Below, piece after piece: positions 18,082 through 27,695 of a stretch of DNA of 64,000 nucleotides; position 1 is the first letter of the stretch, and each line of letters opens with the position of its first letter. The DNA is from JAVBLP01 sp052034625 (GTDB lineage: Bacteria; Elusimicrobiota; Endomicrobiia; Endomicrobiales; Endomicrobiaceae): assembly GCA_052034625.1 (NCBI GenBank), contig JBPOII010000001.1:59224-123223 (forward strand). Direction: 5' to 3'. Made by a program: the position numbers and the translations under genes. The notes below the pieces were generated by a model. It was not told the origin of the DNA. It worked only from the letters and a program-made list of their open reading frames with translations, and did no database searches.

Positions 18082-20510
18082 GTGAATTAGACAGACTCAA
18101 TAATGATAAAAATGAAACTCCGAAAATTCCTGACAACCTTCCTATGTTACCTGTCAGGGACATAATTCTTTATCCCGCAATGGTTTTGCCTTTGGCGGTC
18201 GGAAGAGAAAAGTCCGTCAGAGCGCTTGAAGAAGCCATGTCGGCAAACAGGCTGATCTTTGTAGTAGCACAAAAAAATATACAGATAGAAGATCCTACGC
18301 CTGACGATATTTATAGTATAGGTACCGTATGTGAAGTATTACAGATACTTAAAATGCCTGACGGAACGCTTAAGGCTCTTGTTGAAGGTATAAGCAGGGC
18401 GCAGTGGACTGATTTCAAACTTAGCGATAAAGGTTATATTGAAGTCGGTGTGAATGTTTTTGATGAAAAGATCGAAAAAACGCCAGAATCCGAAGCTATT
18501 ATGAGAAGGGCGATCTCTTTATTTGAGCAATATGTTAAACTTAATCCAAGAATGCCTATGGAAGTTTCTATATCGATAAACAATATTACAGATCCTGCAA
18601 GACTTGCAGATACAATAGCGTCTCATCTTGCGATTAAGAATAATGAAAAACAGACAATACTTGAACTTATAGACCCTGTCGAAAGACTTGAAAAAATAAT
18701 ACAAATACTCAGTGCTGAAATTGAGATCCTGAATATTGAAAGAAGGATACAAAACAGGGTAAGGAATCAGATTGAAAAAACGCAGAAAGAATATTATCTT
18801 ACTGAGCAGATGAAGGCTATACAAAAAGAGCTTAAGCAGAAAGACGATGCCCAAAGAGATCTGGACGAGCTTAGGGAAAAACTTAAAAAGACCAAGATGC
18901 CGCAAAATGTAAGAGATGCAGCTGAAAAAGAGTTTGCCCGTCTTGAAAAAATGATGCCGATGTCCCCGGAAGCTACGGTTATACGTACATATCTTGATTG
19001 GATAATAGAATTACCTTGGGAAAAAAGCACTCAAGACAATCTGGATTTAAAAAGAGCTAAAGAAATATTAGACGAAGATCATTATGGTCTTGAGAAAGTG
19101 AAAGACAGAATTCTTGAATATCTTGCAGTTCTTTCAAGAGTCAATAAAATAAAAGGTCCTATACTTTGTTTTATCGGACCTCCCGGAGTAGGTAAAACTT
19201 CTATAGCAAAATCCGTAGCAAGAAGTCTTGGCAGAAACTTTGTAAGGATTTCTATGGGAGGCGTAAGGGACGAGGCTGAAATCAGAGGACATAGACGTAC
19301 TTATATAGGCTCGATGCCGGGTAAAATAATTCAGTCGATGAAAAAAGCCGGATCAAACAATCCGGTGTTTATTCTCGATGAAATAGATAAGATAGGTTCT
19401 GATTGGAGAGGTGATCCGTCAGCAGCTCTTCTTGAAGTTTTAGATCCCGAGCAAAATTATGCTTTCGGCGATCATTATTTGGATGTTGATTTTGATCTTT
19501 CAAAAGTTATGTTCATTACAACTGCAAATACTTTACACAATATACCGAACACTTTGCTTGATAGATTGGAGATTATAAGATTTTCAGGATATACGGATGA
19601 TGAAAAAGTCCATATAGCTAAGGATTTTATAATACCTAAACAGCTTGAAGAGCATGGCTTGAAAAAAGAAGAACTTATAATAGAACCTGATGCTTTAAAT
19701 TCAATAATAAAGAACTATACTCATGAAGCAGGCGTAAGGAATCTCAGCAGGGAAATTGCAAATCTCTGCAGAAAAGTAGCAAAAGAATTAGCTTTTGACA
19801 GTTCCATAAAATCAATAACGGTAAAATCTGAAAATATTAATAAATATTTGGGTATCCCTCATTATGAAAGAGAAAGAGTTGCCGAAAATGATATCGGTGT
19901 TGTAACAGGACTTGCCTGGACAGAAGTCGGCGGTGAAACTCTTACGATAGAAGTAAACAAGATGAAAGGAAAAGGTGCTTTGGTTTTGACGGGTAAACTC
20001 GGAGATGTTATGAAAGAGTCTGCTCAAGCGGCTTTGACATATGTTCGTTCTTCTGCAGTAAAACTCGGTATAGATGAAGACATCTTTAAAGATACCGACT
20101 TTCATGTGCATGTTCCCGAAGGTGCAGTGCCAAAAGACGGTCCAAGTGCAGGTATTGCAATGGCTACGGCCTTAGCTTCGGTTTGTATGAATAAAGCGGC
20201 AAAGAAAAAAATCGCGATGACAGGAGAGGTTACTCTTAGAGGCAGAGTGCTTGCTATAGGCGGTCTAAAAGAAAAGGTTTTGGCTGCATTTAGAGAAGGA
20301 ATCACTACAATACTTTTTCCTGACGGCAATAAAAAAGATCTCGCAGACATTCCGGAAGATATAAAAAAGAAGGTTAAAATGATACCTGTTTCGCATATGG
20401 ACGAGGTTATATCTCAGGCTATTGAAAAACTTCCGGCAAATAATTGTGCATGTGTTGCAGATAAAAATAAATCTAAAACAAATAAAAAGAACGGAGGCCG
20501 TAAAAAATGA
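18078..20510 (+). CDS. lon: ATP-dependent Lon protease
   Basis: 810 residues, full-length bacterial LonA. It has an N-terminal substrate-binding LAN domain (about 20-215), a coiled coil (about 215-310), an AAA+ domain with Walker A GPPGVGKT (367-374) and FILDEIDKIG Walker B, and a C-terminal Ser/Lys protease domain with Ser690 in PKDGPSAG and Lys731 in GGLKEK. The last 20 residues form a Lys/Asn-rich tail beyond the usual C-terminus. It degrades damaged and regulatory proteins in the cytoplasm. The start overlaps clpX (ATGA) and the stop overlaps the aminotransferase start (ATGA). No heat-shock CIRCE or HAIR element was seen in front of the operon. Confidence 0.96.
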   Translation: MSELDRLNNDKNETPKIPDNLPMLPVRDIILYPAMVLPLAVGREKSVRALEEAMSANRLIFVVAQKNIQIEDPTPDDIYSIGTVCEVLQILKMPDGTLKALVEGISRAQWTDFKLSDKGYIEVGVNVFDEKIEKTPESEAIMRRAISLFEQYVKLNPRMPMEVSISINNITDPARLADTIASHLAIKNNEKQTILELIDPVERLEKIIQILSAEIEILNIERRIQNRVRNQIEKTQKEYYLTEQMKAIQKELKQKDDAQRDLDELREKLKKTKMPQNVRDAAEKEFARLEKMMPMSPEATVIRTYLDWIIELPWEKSTQDNLDLKRAKEILDEDHYGLEKVKDRILEYLAVLSRVNKIKGPILCFIGPPGVGKTSIAKSVARSLGRNFVRISMGGVRDEAEIRGHRRTYIGSMPGKIIQSMKKAGSNNPVFILDEIDKIGSDWRGDPSAALLEVLDPEQNYAFGDHYLDVDFDLSKVMFITTANTLHNIPNTLLDRLEIIRFSGYTDDEKVHIAKDFIIPKQLEEHGLKKEELIIEPDALNSIIKNYTHEAGVRNLSREIANLCRKVAKELAFDSSIKSITVKSENINKYLGIPHYERERVAENDIGVVTGLAWTEVGGETLTIEVNKMKGKGALVLTGKLGDVMKESAQAALTYVRSSAVKLGIDEDIFKDTDFHVHVPEGAVPKDGPSAGIAMATALASVCMNKAAKKKIAMTGEVTLRGRVLAIGGLKEKVLAAFREGITTILFPDGNKKDLADIPEDIKKKVKMIPVSHMDEVISQAIEKLPANNCACVADKNKSKTNKKNGGRKK

Positions 20511-21640
20511 AAAAACAATATCTTTTAACCCCGGGACCGACACCTATTCCGCCGCAGGTTTCGCTTAAAGAGGCTTTACCTATCATTCATCATCGCACAT
20601 CTGAATTCGGAGAAATCTATAAAGACGTGGCGGAAGGTTTGAAATATGTATTCCAGACTAAAAATGAAGTTTATATGCTGTCGGCATCAGGAACAGGTGC
20701 GATGGAAATGGCAATTGTTAATTTACTTAGTCCTGGTGATGAAATTATAGTGGCGTCATGCGGTAATTTTGGTGACAGATTTAAAAAAATGGCCGAAGTT
20801 TACGGAGTTAGAGTTATAGAAGCTTCAGTTCCTTGGGGAAATGTTGTTAAACCTGAAGAAATAGAAAAAGCTCTTAATGAAAATCCCGGTGTTAAAGCCG
20901 TGTATACGACTTTTACGGAAACTTCAACCGGCGTAGTTAATGATATTAAAGCTATCGGCAAGATTGTAGCAAAGACTCCGGCTGTTTTGGTAGTAGATAC
21001 TATTTCAGGTCTTGCAGGCCAAGAGTACAGAGCAGATGAGTGGAAAGTTGACGTAACAGTCTGCGGTTCGCAGAAAGGTTTTATGCTTGCTCCGGGACTT
21101 GCTTTTATATCTATGAGCGAAAAAGCCTGGAAACTTGTTGAAACATCAAAACTGCCTAAATTCTATTTTGACATAAAAAAATATAAGAAATCTTATGCCA
21201 CTAATGAAACGCCGTTTACGCCTCCTGTCACTCTTATAGTAGCTTTACAGGAAGCATTGAAAATGATAAAAGAGAAAGGTATTGAGAACATGTGGAATGA
21301 TTATAAGCTTTTAGCTAAAGCCGCAAGAGCAGGTATGAAGGCTTTGGGTCTTGAGCTTTTCGGAGAAGTTCCTTGTGAAGTTGTTACAAGTGCGAAAGTG
21401 CCGGAAGAGATAGGCGGAAAAATTGTTAAAACACTTAGAGAAAAATACGGTGTATCGATAGCCGGCGGACAAGGCGAGCTTAAAGGAAAAATTATAAGAT
21501 TTGCACATATGGGATATATTGGCAAAGCCGATCTTCTAGTTGGATTTTCTTGTCTTGAAATGGTTTTAGTCGAGCTTGGAATGAAGATTGAAAAAGGTAA
21601 AGCTGTCGCAGCAGCCGAAGAAGTTTTGATAAACGGATAA
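20507..21640 (+). CDS. class V aminotransferase, probable phosphoserine aminotransferase-type
   Basis: 377 residues, PLP-dependent class V fold. It starts 'LLTPGPTPIPP', typical of the alanine-glyoxylate/serine-pyruvate aminotransferase branch, and has the PLP lysine Lys190 in GSQKGFML, preceded by the VVDTISGLAG strand (PLP-ring aspartate). The next gene is serA, so the likely reaction is transamination of 3-phosphohydroxypyruvate to phosphoserine, replacing classical SerC as in several anaerobes. Alanine-glyoxylate aminotransferase is the alternative. The start overlaps the lon stop by four bases, so serine synthesis is translationally tied to the protease operon. No serB is in the window. 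Confidence 0.8.
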   Translation: MKKQYLLTPGPTPIPPQVSLKEALPIIHHRTSEFGEIYKDVAEGLKYVFQTKNEVYMLSASGTGAMEMAIVNLLSPGDEIIVASCGNFGDRFKKMAEVYGVRVIEASVPWGNVVKPEEIEKALNENPGVKAVYTTFTETSTGVVNDIKAIGKIVAKTPAVLVVDTISGLAGQEYRADEWKVDVTVCGSQKGFMLAPGLAFISMSEKAWKLVETSKLPKFYFDIKKYKKSYATNETPFTPPVTLIVALQEALKMIKEKGIENMWNDYKLLAKAARAGMKALGLELFGEVPCEVVTSAKVPEEIGGKIVKTLREKYGVSIAGGQGELKGKIIRFAHMGYIGKADLLVGFSCLEMVLVELGMKIEKGKAVAAAEEVLING

Positions 21641-21693
21641 TTATATATTAGTTTTTGTAACATAGTAAAAATATTAATTAAGAGGAACATGAA

Positions 21694-23274
21694 ATGTACA
21701 AAATTTTAATGACATATGACAATATGGAGGGATTAGATGCTTTGCTTGAAAATAAAGAATTTCAAGTAGATGTTCATGCCAAACCTTCTCCGGAAGAATT
21801 TAAAAAACTAATAAAAGATTATGACGGACTTTTAATACGTTCTGAAGTCAAAGTTACACCTGATATTATTGAAGCGGCCGACAATCTTAAATTCATAGGA
21901 AGAGCCGGAACCGGTGTCGACAATGTAGACAAAGCAGCGGCGACAGCTAAAGGTATAGTTGTTGCAAATGTTCCCGGAGGAAATACTATTTCAGCGGCTG
22001 AACATACTGTCGGATTAATGCTTGCTTTGGCAAGAAATATTCCCGAAGCACAAGCATCTTTAAAAAATAAAAAGTGGGATAGAAAACATTTTGTCGGCAA
22101 TGAGCTTTTCGGAAAAACTCTCGGACTTATAGGTGTTGGCAGAATAGGAACGGAAGTTGCAAAGAGGATGATATCTTTTGGAATGAAAATAATAGCATAC
22201 GATCCTTTTGCAAATAAAGATATAGCTAAAAGTAATGGAATAGAATTAAAAACTCTTGATGAAGTTTATGCTGAGTCAGATTATTTATCTATACACTCAC
22301 CTTTGAATGAAAGCACAAAAGGTATGATAAATAAAGAGTCAATAAGTAAAATGAAAGACGGTATCAGAATAATAAATTGCGCAAGAGGTCCTATAATAAA
22401 TGAAGATGATCTCTCCGAAGCTATAAAATCCGGAAAGGTTAAAGGTGCAGCAATCGATGTTTTTACAAAAGAACCTCTTGAAAACTGGACAATAGTAGAG
22501 ACTGATCATGTTGTTGCAACTCCACATCTTGCCGCTTCTACAGAAGAAGCGCAGGTAAAAATAGCACAGGAAATGAGCGAAGTTATAATAGATTTCTTTA
22601 CTAAAGGACTTATAAGGAATGCTGTTAATGTTCCAACTGTCGACTGGGAAACTTATAATAAGATGAAACCTTATATAGATCTGGCAACAAAGATAGGATC
22701 TTTCCAGGGACAGATAGCTGAAGGCGGAATAAAAGAAATAGAAATAGCTTATAAAGGAAATATTTCTGCTTATAAGATCAATTCAATGACAGTTGCATAT
22801 TTACAAGCATTGTTAAACCATATACTTGATATTAAAGTGAATTTTGTAAATGCTCTTTCAATAGCTAAAGAAAGAGGTATTAAAGTTAAAGAAACTATGG
22901 TCGGAACATGCGATAATTATTCAGGATTGATTGTTGCAACAGTGCACACTGACAAAGGTGAAATGTCTATGTCAGGCACTATGTTCAGTTCTACAATACC
23001 TAGAATTATAAATATTAACGGACTCAATGTAGATGTTGCTCCCGTAGACAGTAAAATATTGATAGAAAATGATGATAAACCGGGTATTGTAGGTAAAGTA
23101 GGTGCGGTTCTTGGAGACAGCGGTGTTAATATTGCAGGAATGAATGTCGGAAGAAAGAGCATAGGCGGCGAAGCTTTGACGATTATTGAGGTTGATAATG
23201 AGGTTTCAGCTGATACTATTGCTAAATTGTCAAAAATCCCGGGAATCAAAAAAGCAAAATATGTTGCATTGTAA
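21694..23274 (+). CDS. serA: D-3-phosphoglycerate dehydrogenase
   Basis: 526 residues, the long SerA type. It has split substrate-binding segments around a Rossmann NAD domain (GLIGVGRIGTEVA near 145), 'GRAGTGVDNVD', the catalytic 'INCARGP' arginine, a Glu in 'DVFTKEP' and His in 'ATPHLAAS'. An intervening ASB domain (about 320-450) and a C-terminal ACT domain (about 455-526, 'DDKPGIVGKVG') follow; the ACT domain commonly mediates serine feedback inhibition. It oxidises 3-phosphoglycerate to 3-phosphohydroxypyruvate, which the upstream aminotransferase would use. The 53-base gap has an AGAGGAA ribosome site. A strong terminator follows. Confidence 0.95.
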   Translation: MYKILMTYDNMEGLDALLENKEFQVDVHAKPSPEEFKKLIKDYDGLLIRSEVKVTPDIIEAADNLKFIGRAGTGVDNVDKAAATAKGIVVANVPGGNTISAAEHTVGLMLALARNIPEAQASLKNKKWDRKHFVGNELFGKTLGLIGVGRIGTEVAKRMISFGMKIIAYDPFANKDIAKSNGIELKTLDEVYAESDYLSIHSPLNESTKGMINKESISKMKDGIRIINCARGPIINEDDLSEAIKSGKVKGAAIDVFTKEPLENWTIVETDHVVATPHLAASTEEAQVKIAQEMSEVIIDFFTKGLIRNAVNVPTVDWETYNKMKPYIDLATKIGSFQGQIAEGGIKEIEIAYKGNISAYKINSMTVAYLQALLNHILDIKVNFVNALSIAKERGIKVKETMVGTCDNYSGLIVATVHTDKGEMSMSGTMFSSTIPRIININGLNVDVAPVDSKILIENDDKPGIVGKVGAVLGDSGVNIAGMNVGRKSIGGEALTIIEVDNEVSADTIAKLSKIPGIKKAKYVAL

Positions 23275-23290
23275 TATTAAAAAAACCAAA

Positions 23291-23326
23291 AAGGGCAACG
23301 GTGAATACAACCGCTGCCCTTTTTTA
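23291..23326 (+). terminator. intrinsic terminator after serA
   Basis: Arms AAGGGCAACGGT (23291-23302) and ACCGCTGCCCTT (23310-23321) form a 12-base stem with one mismatch and a seven-base loop, followed by a T-run (TTTTTT in total). The next ATG is only 15 bases beyond. Confidence 0.85.
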
Positions 23327-23340
23327 TTGCAGGACTGATT

Positions 23341-24912
23341 ATGTCTCTATTTTTAAAAAAAATATTTTCACAGCCAACCAAAAACGATATTTCTTTTTAT
23401 AGCATTTTAATTGCTTTTGCAATTTCTGCCGGAGGCGGATTTGTTTTTTCACTTTCCGTGCAAGTAATATGTTTTATTATTCTATCTCTTTCATTTTCAT
23501 ATATTTTCATAAAAAAATCTTTCGATGACAAATATGCTCTGCTTATTATTCTTCCGCTTATTGCGGCTTGTATTTCATATTTAGGAGCAGATTTTCAGGC
23601 AAATATAAGGATTCCAATAATAGCGCTTATAAATGCAACATTGGCATTTTTTATAATAATATATGCAAATGATAAAAATAAGGAAAATATTCTTATTACT
23701 CTTTTAATATTCGGTTTTCTTATATCGCTGTTTACCTTTAAAGGAAGTTTTGTATCTAATAAATATTTGGCATTGAATATAAATATAGTTGCCGGTTTTT
23801 TGCTGCTTGTTTATCCTCTATGTTTTGGTTTTATTGAAAAAAATAAATTCCCGTATTTGTTTATGTTTTTAGCTTTTGTAATATTTGCGGCTATTGCTGT
23901 TACAAAATCCCGTTCAGTAATATTATCAGCCTATGCCGTAACATTTTTTTATTTGTTCCTTTTTAAAAAGAATACAGCTTTTAAAATATTATTTTTTTTA
24001 ATTACATCTGCTCTTCTCACAGGACTTATATTTGCTTTCAACTATAAAACGGATTGGAGTAGTATTAGTGACAGGCTTATATGGTGGAAAGCGGCGATAT
24101 CAATGTTTAAAGATTATCCTATATCAGGTGTGGGTTTTGGAAATTATTCTGCTCTTTGTTTGACATATAGACCTGAAATGTCACTTAATGCTATGTTTGC
24201 ACATAATTCTTTTCTTCAGATATTGGCAGAAACGGGAGTTGTAGGCATCATCGCCTTTATAGCTGCAGCTTATGCTGTTAAACGAAATGTCTTTATCAAT
24301 AGAGAAAATGGTGTTTATGATCCATATACTAAAGCATCTCTAATAAGTCTTTCCGCTTTTTTGATTGTAAATATAGTGGATTATAGTCTGCTTGTTCCAT
24401 TGAATATGCTTACATTTTTTATTATAGCCAGCATTATTTATAAAACTAAAACCATCTTAAGAAAGAATAAAAAAACTGCTTCTATAATCCTGATACCGGT
24501 ATTTTTTGCAATATATGTTTTTTCTATGCTTTTGATAGCTGAACATTACTATGCTGAAGGCAATATGTTTTATAATACAGGTGCTTATGATAAAGCGATT
24601 GAAATGTATGAAAAAGCGGTTATTTATGACAGCAAAAACCCGGTGTATTGGCATATGATTGCGGAAAGTGAGTTTGAAATGTCAAAACTTCCTGAAAATA
24701 TAGATAAAAGTAAAGAGTATGTTCTTAGGGCTATCAAAAATGATCTAAATGCGGAGAAATATTATCGTCATTCTTCACAGTTAAAATTCGGGTTGGCTTA
24801 TCTTTATAAAATAAGCGGAGATAATGAACGCGCACAGGAATATGCTGCTCTTGCCGGAAAATACGATAAATTTAATCCATACTTTATGTCACATTCAATA
24901 GAAATACAATAA
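23341..24912 (+). CDS. O-antigen ligase/polymerase-like membrane protein with TPR tail
   Basis: 523 residues. About ten to twelve hydrophobic helices span residues 20-410. The extracytoplasmic loop carries the Wzy/WaaL-family signature: 'DRLIWWKAAISMFKDYPISGVGFGN', then 'MFAHNSFLQILAETG', where the H-N-S-x-x-x-x-x-x-E pattern is typical. The C-terminal 120 residues form TPR repeats ('YYAEGNMFYNTGAYDKAIEMYEKAV'). Family members ligate or polymerise undecaprenyl-linked glycans onto lipid A or proteins. TPR-tailed forms are often implicated in protein or exopolysaccharide glycosylation. It is followed within 16 bases by another TPR-tailed glycosyltransferase. The acceptor here cannot be inferred. 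Confidence 0.75.
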   Translation: MSLFLKKIFSQPTKNDISFYSILIAFAISAGGGFVFSLSVQVICFIILSLSFSYIFIKKSFDDKYALLIILPLIAACISYLGADFQANIRIPIIALINATLAFFIIIYANDKNKENILITLLIFGFLISLFTFKGSFVSNKYLALNINIVAGFLLLVYPLCFGFIEKNKFPYLFMFLAFVIFAAIAVTKSRSVILSAYAVTFFYLFLFKKNTAFKILFFLITSALLTGLIFAFNYKTDWSSISDRLIWWKAAISMFKDYPISGVGFGNYSALCLTYRPEMSLNAMFAHNSFLQILAETGVVGIIAFIAAAYAVKRNVFINRENGVYDPYTKASLISLSAFLIVNIVDYSLLVPLNMLTFFIIASIIYKTKTILRKNKKTASIILIPVFFAIYVFSMLLIAEHYYAEGNMFYNTGAYDKAIEMYEKAVIYDSKNPVYWHMIAESEFEMSKLPENIDKSKEYVLRAIKNDLNAEKYYRHSSQLKFGLAYLYKISGDNERAQEYAALAGKYDKFNPYFMSHSIEIQ

Positions 24913-24927
24913 AACTATGGTGCAAAT

Positions 24928-26538
24928 ATGCAAACTAATGAATTCTTTAAAACCTATAAAACATCTATTTTTATTCTGATTTTTCTTATAGCGGCTTTTG
25001 CTATATATGCTAAAACCATAAAATATGACTTTGTATATTTTGACGATACGGCACTAGTCGTAGAAAATTATGATTATATATCAGATTATAAAAATATTCC
25101 CGGTTTTTTTTATGCTTCAGCATTTAATACCGCAAACGATTTTTATTATAGACCGCTGCTGACACTTTCATTCTCGCTGGATTCTATGATATCTGCCAAG
25201 AGCCCGGCTATATCGCATTTCACTAATATTCTGCTCCATTTTATTTCTTCGCTGCTTCTTTTTATCCTTTTACGTCGCCTTAAGTTCAATGAAATATTTT
25301 CATTTTTATTTACTGTCATTTTTATAGTTCATCCATCTTTTGTGCAGGCTGTAGCATGGATACCGGGAAGAAATGACACGCTTCTAATGGTTTTTATAAT
25401 AGCGGCACTTATACTTATTTATGACTATTTCGATCCGCAAAAACGGCAGGTATATAAAATAATCATTGCTGCCTTTGCTTTTTTAGCTGCTCTTATGACA
25501 AAAGAAACAGCGTCGGTATTGTTTATACTGATCCCGTTGTTTATGTATGTTTTTTGTTTGGAAGTAAAAAAGAAAGATTATATTACCGTGCTTGTAGTTA
25601 TGTTTGTAATGCTGATAGCCTATCTGCTTTTAAGGGCATATGCTGTTGGTGAGGCACAGAAAGTTTTTACGCTTGGAGATTATATTGCAAAAACTCTACA
25701 CTCTCTCAAGGCATATATAGGTTATATAGAATATGCTCTCATGCCTTTGAGAATAAGTTTAATACCTGAAAAAATGCCGTTTGACATTTTTACGCTTATA
25801 TCAGCTGTTTTGTTTGTCGTGCCGATCATTATGTCTCTGTTCTTTGGGGTCGGGAGGAAGAAAGTTATACTTTTTGGCTTGCTATGGTTTACCTTGCTTA
25901 TTCTTCCTACTTTGGGAGTGTCAATAAATTATTGGTTTTCCCACAGAATATATACAGCATCATTTGGAATTCTTTTAATCTTTATCGAGTTTTTCATATC
26001 CGTTTCTGAAAAAATGCAGTCATATACAAAGTATCTGCAACTCTTTTTATTTTTACCGATAATATTGTTTTTTACAGTCTCTTTCGTACAGGCTGAAAAG
26101 TTTCAGAATAGAAAAATATTCCTTGCAAATGCAGTCAGCGAGCAACCGGATTCTGATATGGTTAAAATTCAGATTGCCAGACATTATGTAGATATCGGAA
26201 ATCCGCTTGAAGCATTAGAAACTCTTAAGAAAGTGCATCCTAAGGAGAATGAAAAGTATACGCTTTCATATTATGAAAGTTTAGGGATGGTTTTGTTTAT
26301 TCTTGGAAATTATGAAGAAGCAAAAGAGATTTTTTTAATGGTCCTTAGTTTTTATGATGATAGGGAGTATGCTAACTTTATGCTCAGCGAAATATGTTTT
26401 AGACAAGGGGAGTATGATCAGTCATTAAAGTATATTAAAAAGCTTTTGTTTATTAATTCCGGTAAAAAACAATATCCTGGTAAAGAAAAATATGAAAATC
26501 AATATAATAAAATCTTAAATAAAATAGAGAGTATGTAA
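24928..26538 (+). CDS. GT-C fold membrane glycosyltransferase with TPR tail
   Basis: 536 residues. After a first helix (about 12-30) comes 'YFDDTALVVENYDYI', the acidic DD motif in the first external loop characteristic of dolichyl/polyprenyl-phosphate-mannose protein glycosyltransferases (PMT/TMTC-like). About ten transmembrane helices follow to residue 400, then a TPR region (about 420-530). Such enzymes transfer a sugar from a polyprenyl-phosphate donor to protein or glycan on the outer face of the membrane. The arrangement with the preceding ligase-like gene suggests one glycan-assembly unit. The donor and acceptor are unknown. Confidence 0.7.
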   Translation: MQTNEFFKTYKTSIFILIFLIAAFAIYAKTIKYDFVYFDDTALVVENYDYISDYKNIPGFFYASAFNTANDFYYRPLLTLSFSLDSMISAKSPAISHFTNILLHFISSLLLFILLRRLKFNEIFSFLFTVIFIVHPSFVQAVAWIPGRNDTLLMVFIIAALILIYDYFDPQKRQVYKIIIAAFAFLAALMTKETASVLFILIPLFMYVFCLEVKKKDYITVLVVMFVMLIAYLLLRAYAVGEAQKVFTLGDYIAKTLHSLKAYIGYIEYALMPLRISLIPEKMPFDIFTLISAVLFVVPIIMSLFFGVGRKKVILFGLLWFTLLILPTLGVSINYWFSHRIYTASFGILLIFIEFFISVSEKMQSYTKYLQLFLFLPIILFFTVSFVQAEKFQNRKIFLANAVSEQPDSDMVKIQIARHYVDIGNPLEALETLKKVHPKENEKYTLSYYESLGMVLFILGNYEEAKEIFLMVLSFYDDREYANFMLSEICFRQGEYDQSLKYIKKLLFINSGKKQYPGKEKYENQYNKILNKIESM

Positions 26539-26552
26539 ACAACACACCTTTA

Positions 26553-26581
26553 TTGACTTTTCGTCCAAAAAACGCTAAAAT
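26553..26581 (+). promoter_or_regulatory. sigma70-type promoter for the icd-ndk-ackA unit
   Basis: TTGACT (26553-26558), a 17-base spacer and TAAAAT (26576-26581) lie 47 bases before ATG 26629, which has an AGGAG ribosome site. No other promoter candidate was seen in the gap. Confidence 0.7.
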
Positions 26582-26628
26582 CAATACTTAATTATTATTG
26601 AAAAATAAATCTTTTTTAGGAGAGTGAT

Positions 26629-27681
26629 ATGGTACACAAAATTACACTTATACCAGGTGACGGTACAGGTCCTGAAATTACTGAAGTTACGGCAAAAGTT
26701 GTTGAAGCTACAGGCGTTAAAGTTGAATGGGAAATAGCACATGCAGGTGTTGATATAATGGAAAAGGAAGGAACTCCTCTTCCTGAAAGTACATTAAATT
26801 CAATAAGGAAGAATAAGATAGCTATAAAAGGACCTATTACTACGCCAATAGGGACAGGTTTTCGTTCGGTTAATGTTGCGATAAGAAAAGAACTTGATCT
26901 TTATGCCTGCTTAAGGCCTTGCAAAACATATAAAGGCGTAAAATCCAAATATGAAGATATAGATCTTGTAGTCGTTAGAGAAAATACGGAAGATCTCTAT
27001 GCGGGTGTTGAATACCCTGAAGACTCTCAAGAAGCAAAAGAAATAATAAAAATATCACAAAATAAAATAAGAGAGCACTCAGCAATCTCAATAAAGCCTA
27101 TTTCGGCATTCGGCAGTGAAAGGATAATCAGATATGCTTTTGAGTATGCAGTAAAACATAATAGAAGAAAAGTTACAGCTATCACAAAAGCAAATATAAT
27201 GAAATGTACAGACGGTTTATTTTATAAAGTGGCAAGAGAAGTCGCAAAAGATTATGAAGGGAAAATAGAATATGAGGAAAGGCTTATAGACAATATGTGT
27301 ATGCAGCTTGTTCAAAAGCCGGAACTTTATGATGTTATGGTACTTCCTAATCTTTATGGTGATATACTTTCAGATTTATGTGCAGGCTTAGCAGGCGGTC
27401 TTGGCGTAGCTCCCGGCGCAAATCTCGGAAAAGATATAGCCGTTTTTGAAGCCGTTCACGGTTCGGCTCCAAAATATAAAGGGATGAATAAAGTAAACCC
27501 TACGGCTCTTATACTTTCAGCAAAACTTATGCTTGAGCATATAGGGGAAGAAGCCGCTGCTTTCAGACTTGAAAAAGCCATTGCTGATGTTATAGCTGAA
27601 AAAAAATATGTTACTTATGACCTTGGCGGCACTGCCGGAACTAAGGAAATGGGACAGGCGATAATAGATAAATTAAAATAA
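26629..27681 (+). CDS. NAD-type isocitrate dehydrogenase
   Basis: 350 residues, isocitrate/isopropylmalate dehydrogenase family: 'LIPGDGTGPEI' at the N-terminus, the substrate loop 'GFRSVNVAIRKELDLYACLRP', 'VVVRENTEDLYAGVEY', the metal-binding 'NLYGDILSDL' and 'AVHGSAPKYKG'. The short length and the RENTEDLYAG stretch fit the homomeric NAD-dependent isocitrate dehydrogenase class, which makes 2-oxoglutarate, CO2 and NADH. Homoisocitrate or isopropylmalate dehydrogenase is less likely because no leucine or lysine pathway genes adjoin it. It is followed closely by ndk and ackA. No other TCA-cycle gene is in the window, so the role is probably glutamate supply. Confidence 0.85.
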   Translation: MVHKITLIPGDGTGPEITEVTAKVVEATGVKVEWEIAHAGVDIMEKEGTPLPESTLNSIRKNKIAIKGPITTPIGTGFRSVNVAIRKELDLYACLRPCKTYKGVKSKYEDIDLVVVRENTEDLYAGVEYPEDSQEAKEIIKISQNKIREHSAISIKPISAFGSERIIRYAFEYAVKHNRRKVTAITKANIMKCTDGLFYKVAREVAKDYEGKIEYEERLIDNMCMQLVQKPELYDVMVLPNLYGDILSDLCAGLAGGLGVAPGANLGKDIAVFEAVHGSAPKYKGMNKVNPTALILSAKLMLEHIGEEAAAFRLEKAIADVIAEKKYVTYDLGGTAGTKEMGQAIIDKLK

Positions 27682-27695
27682 AATTGGAATAAATG

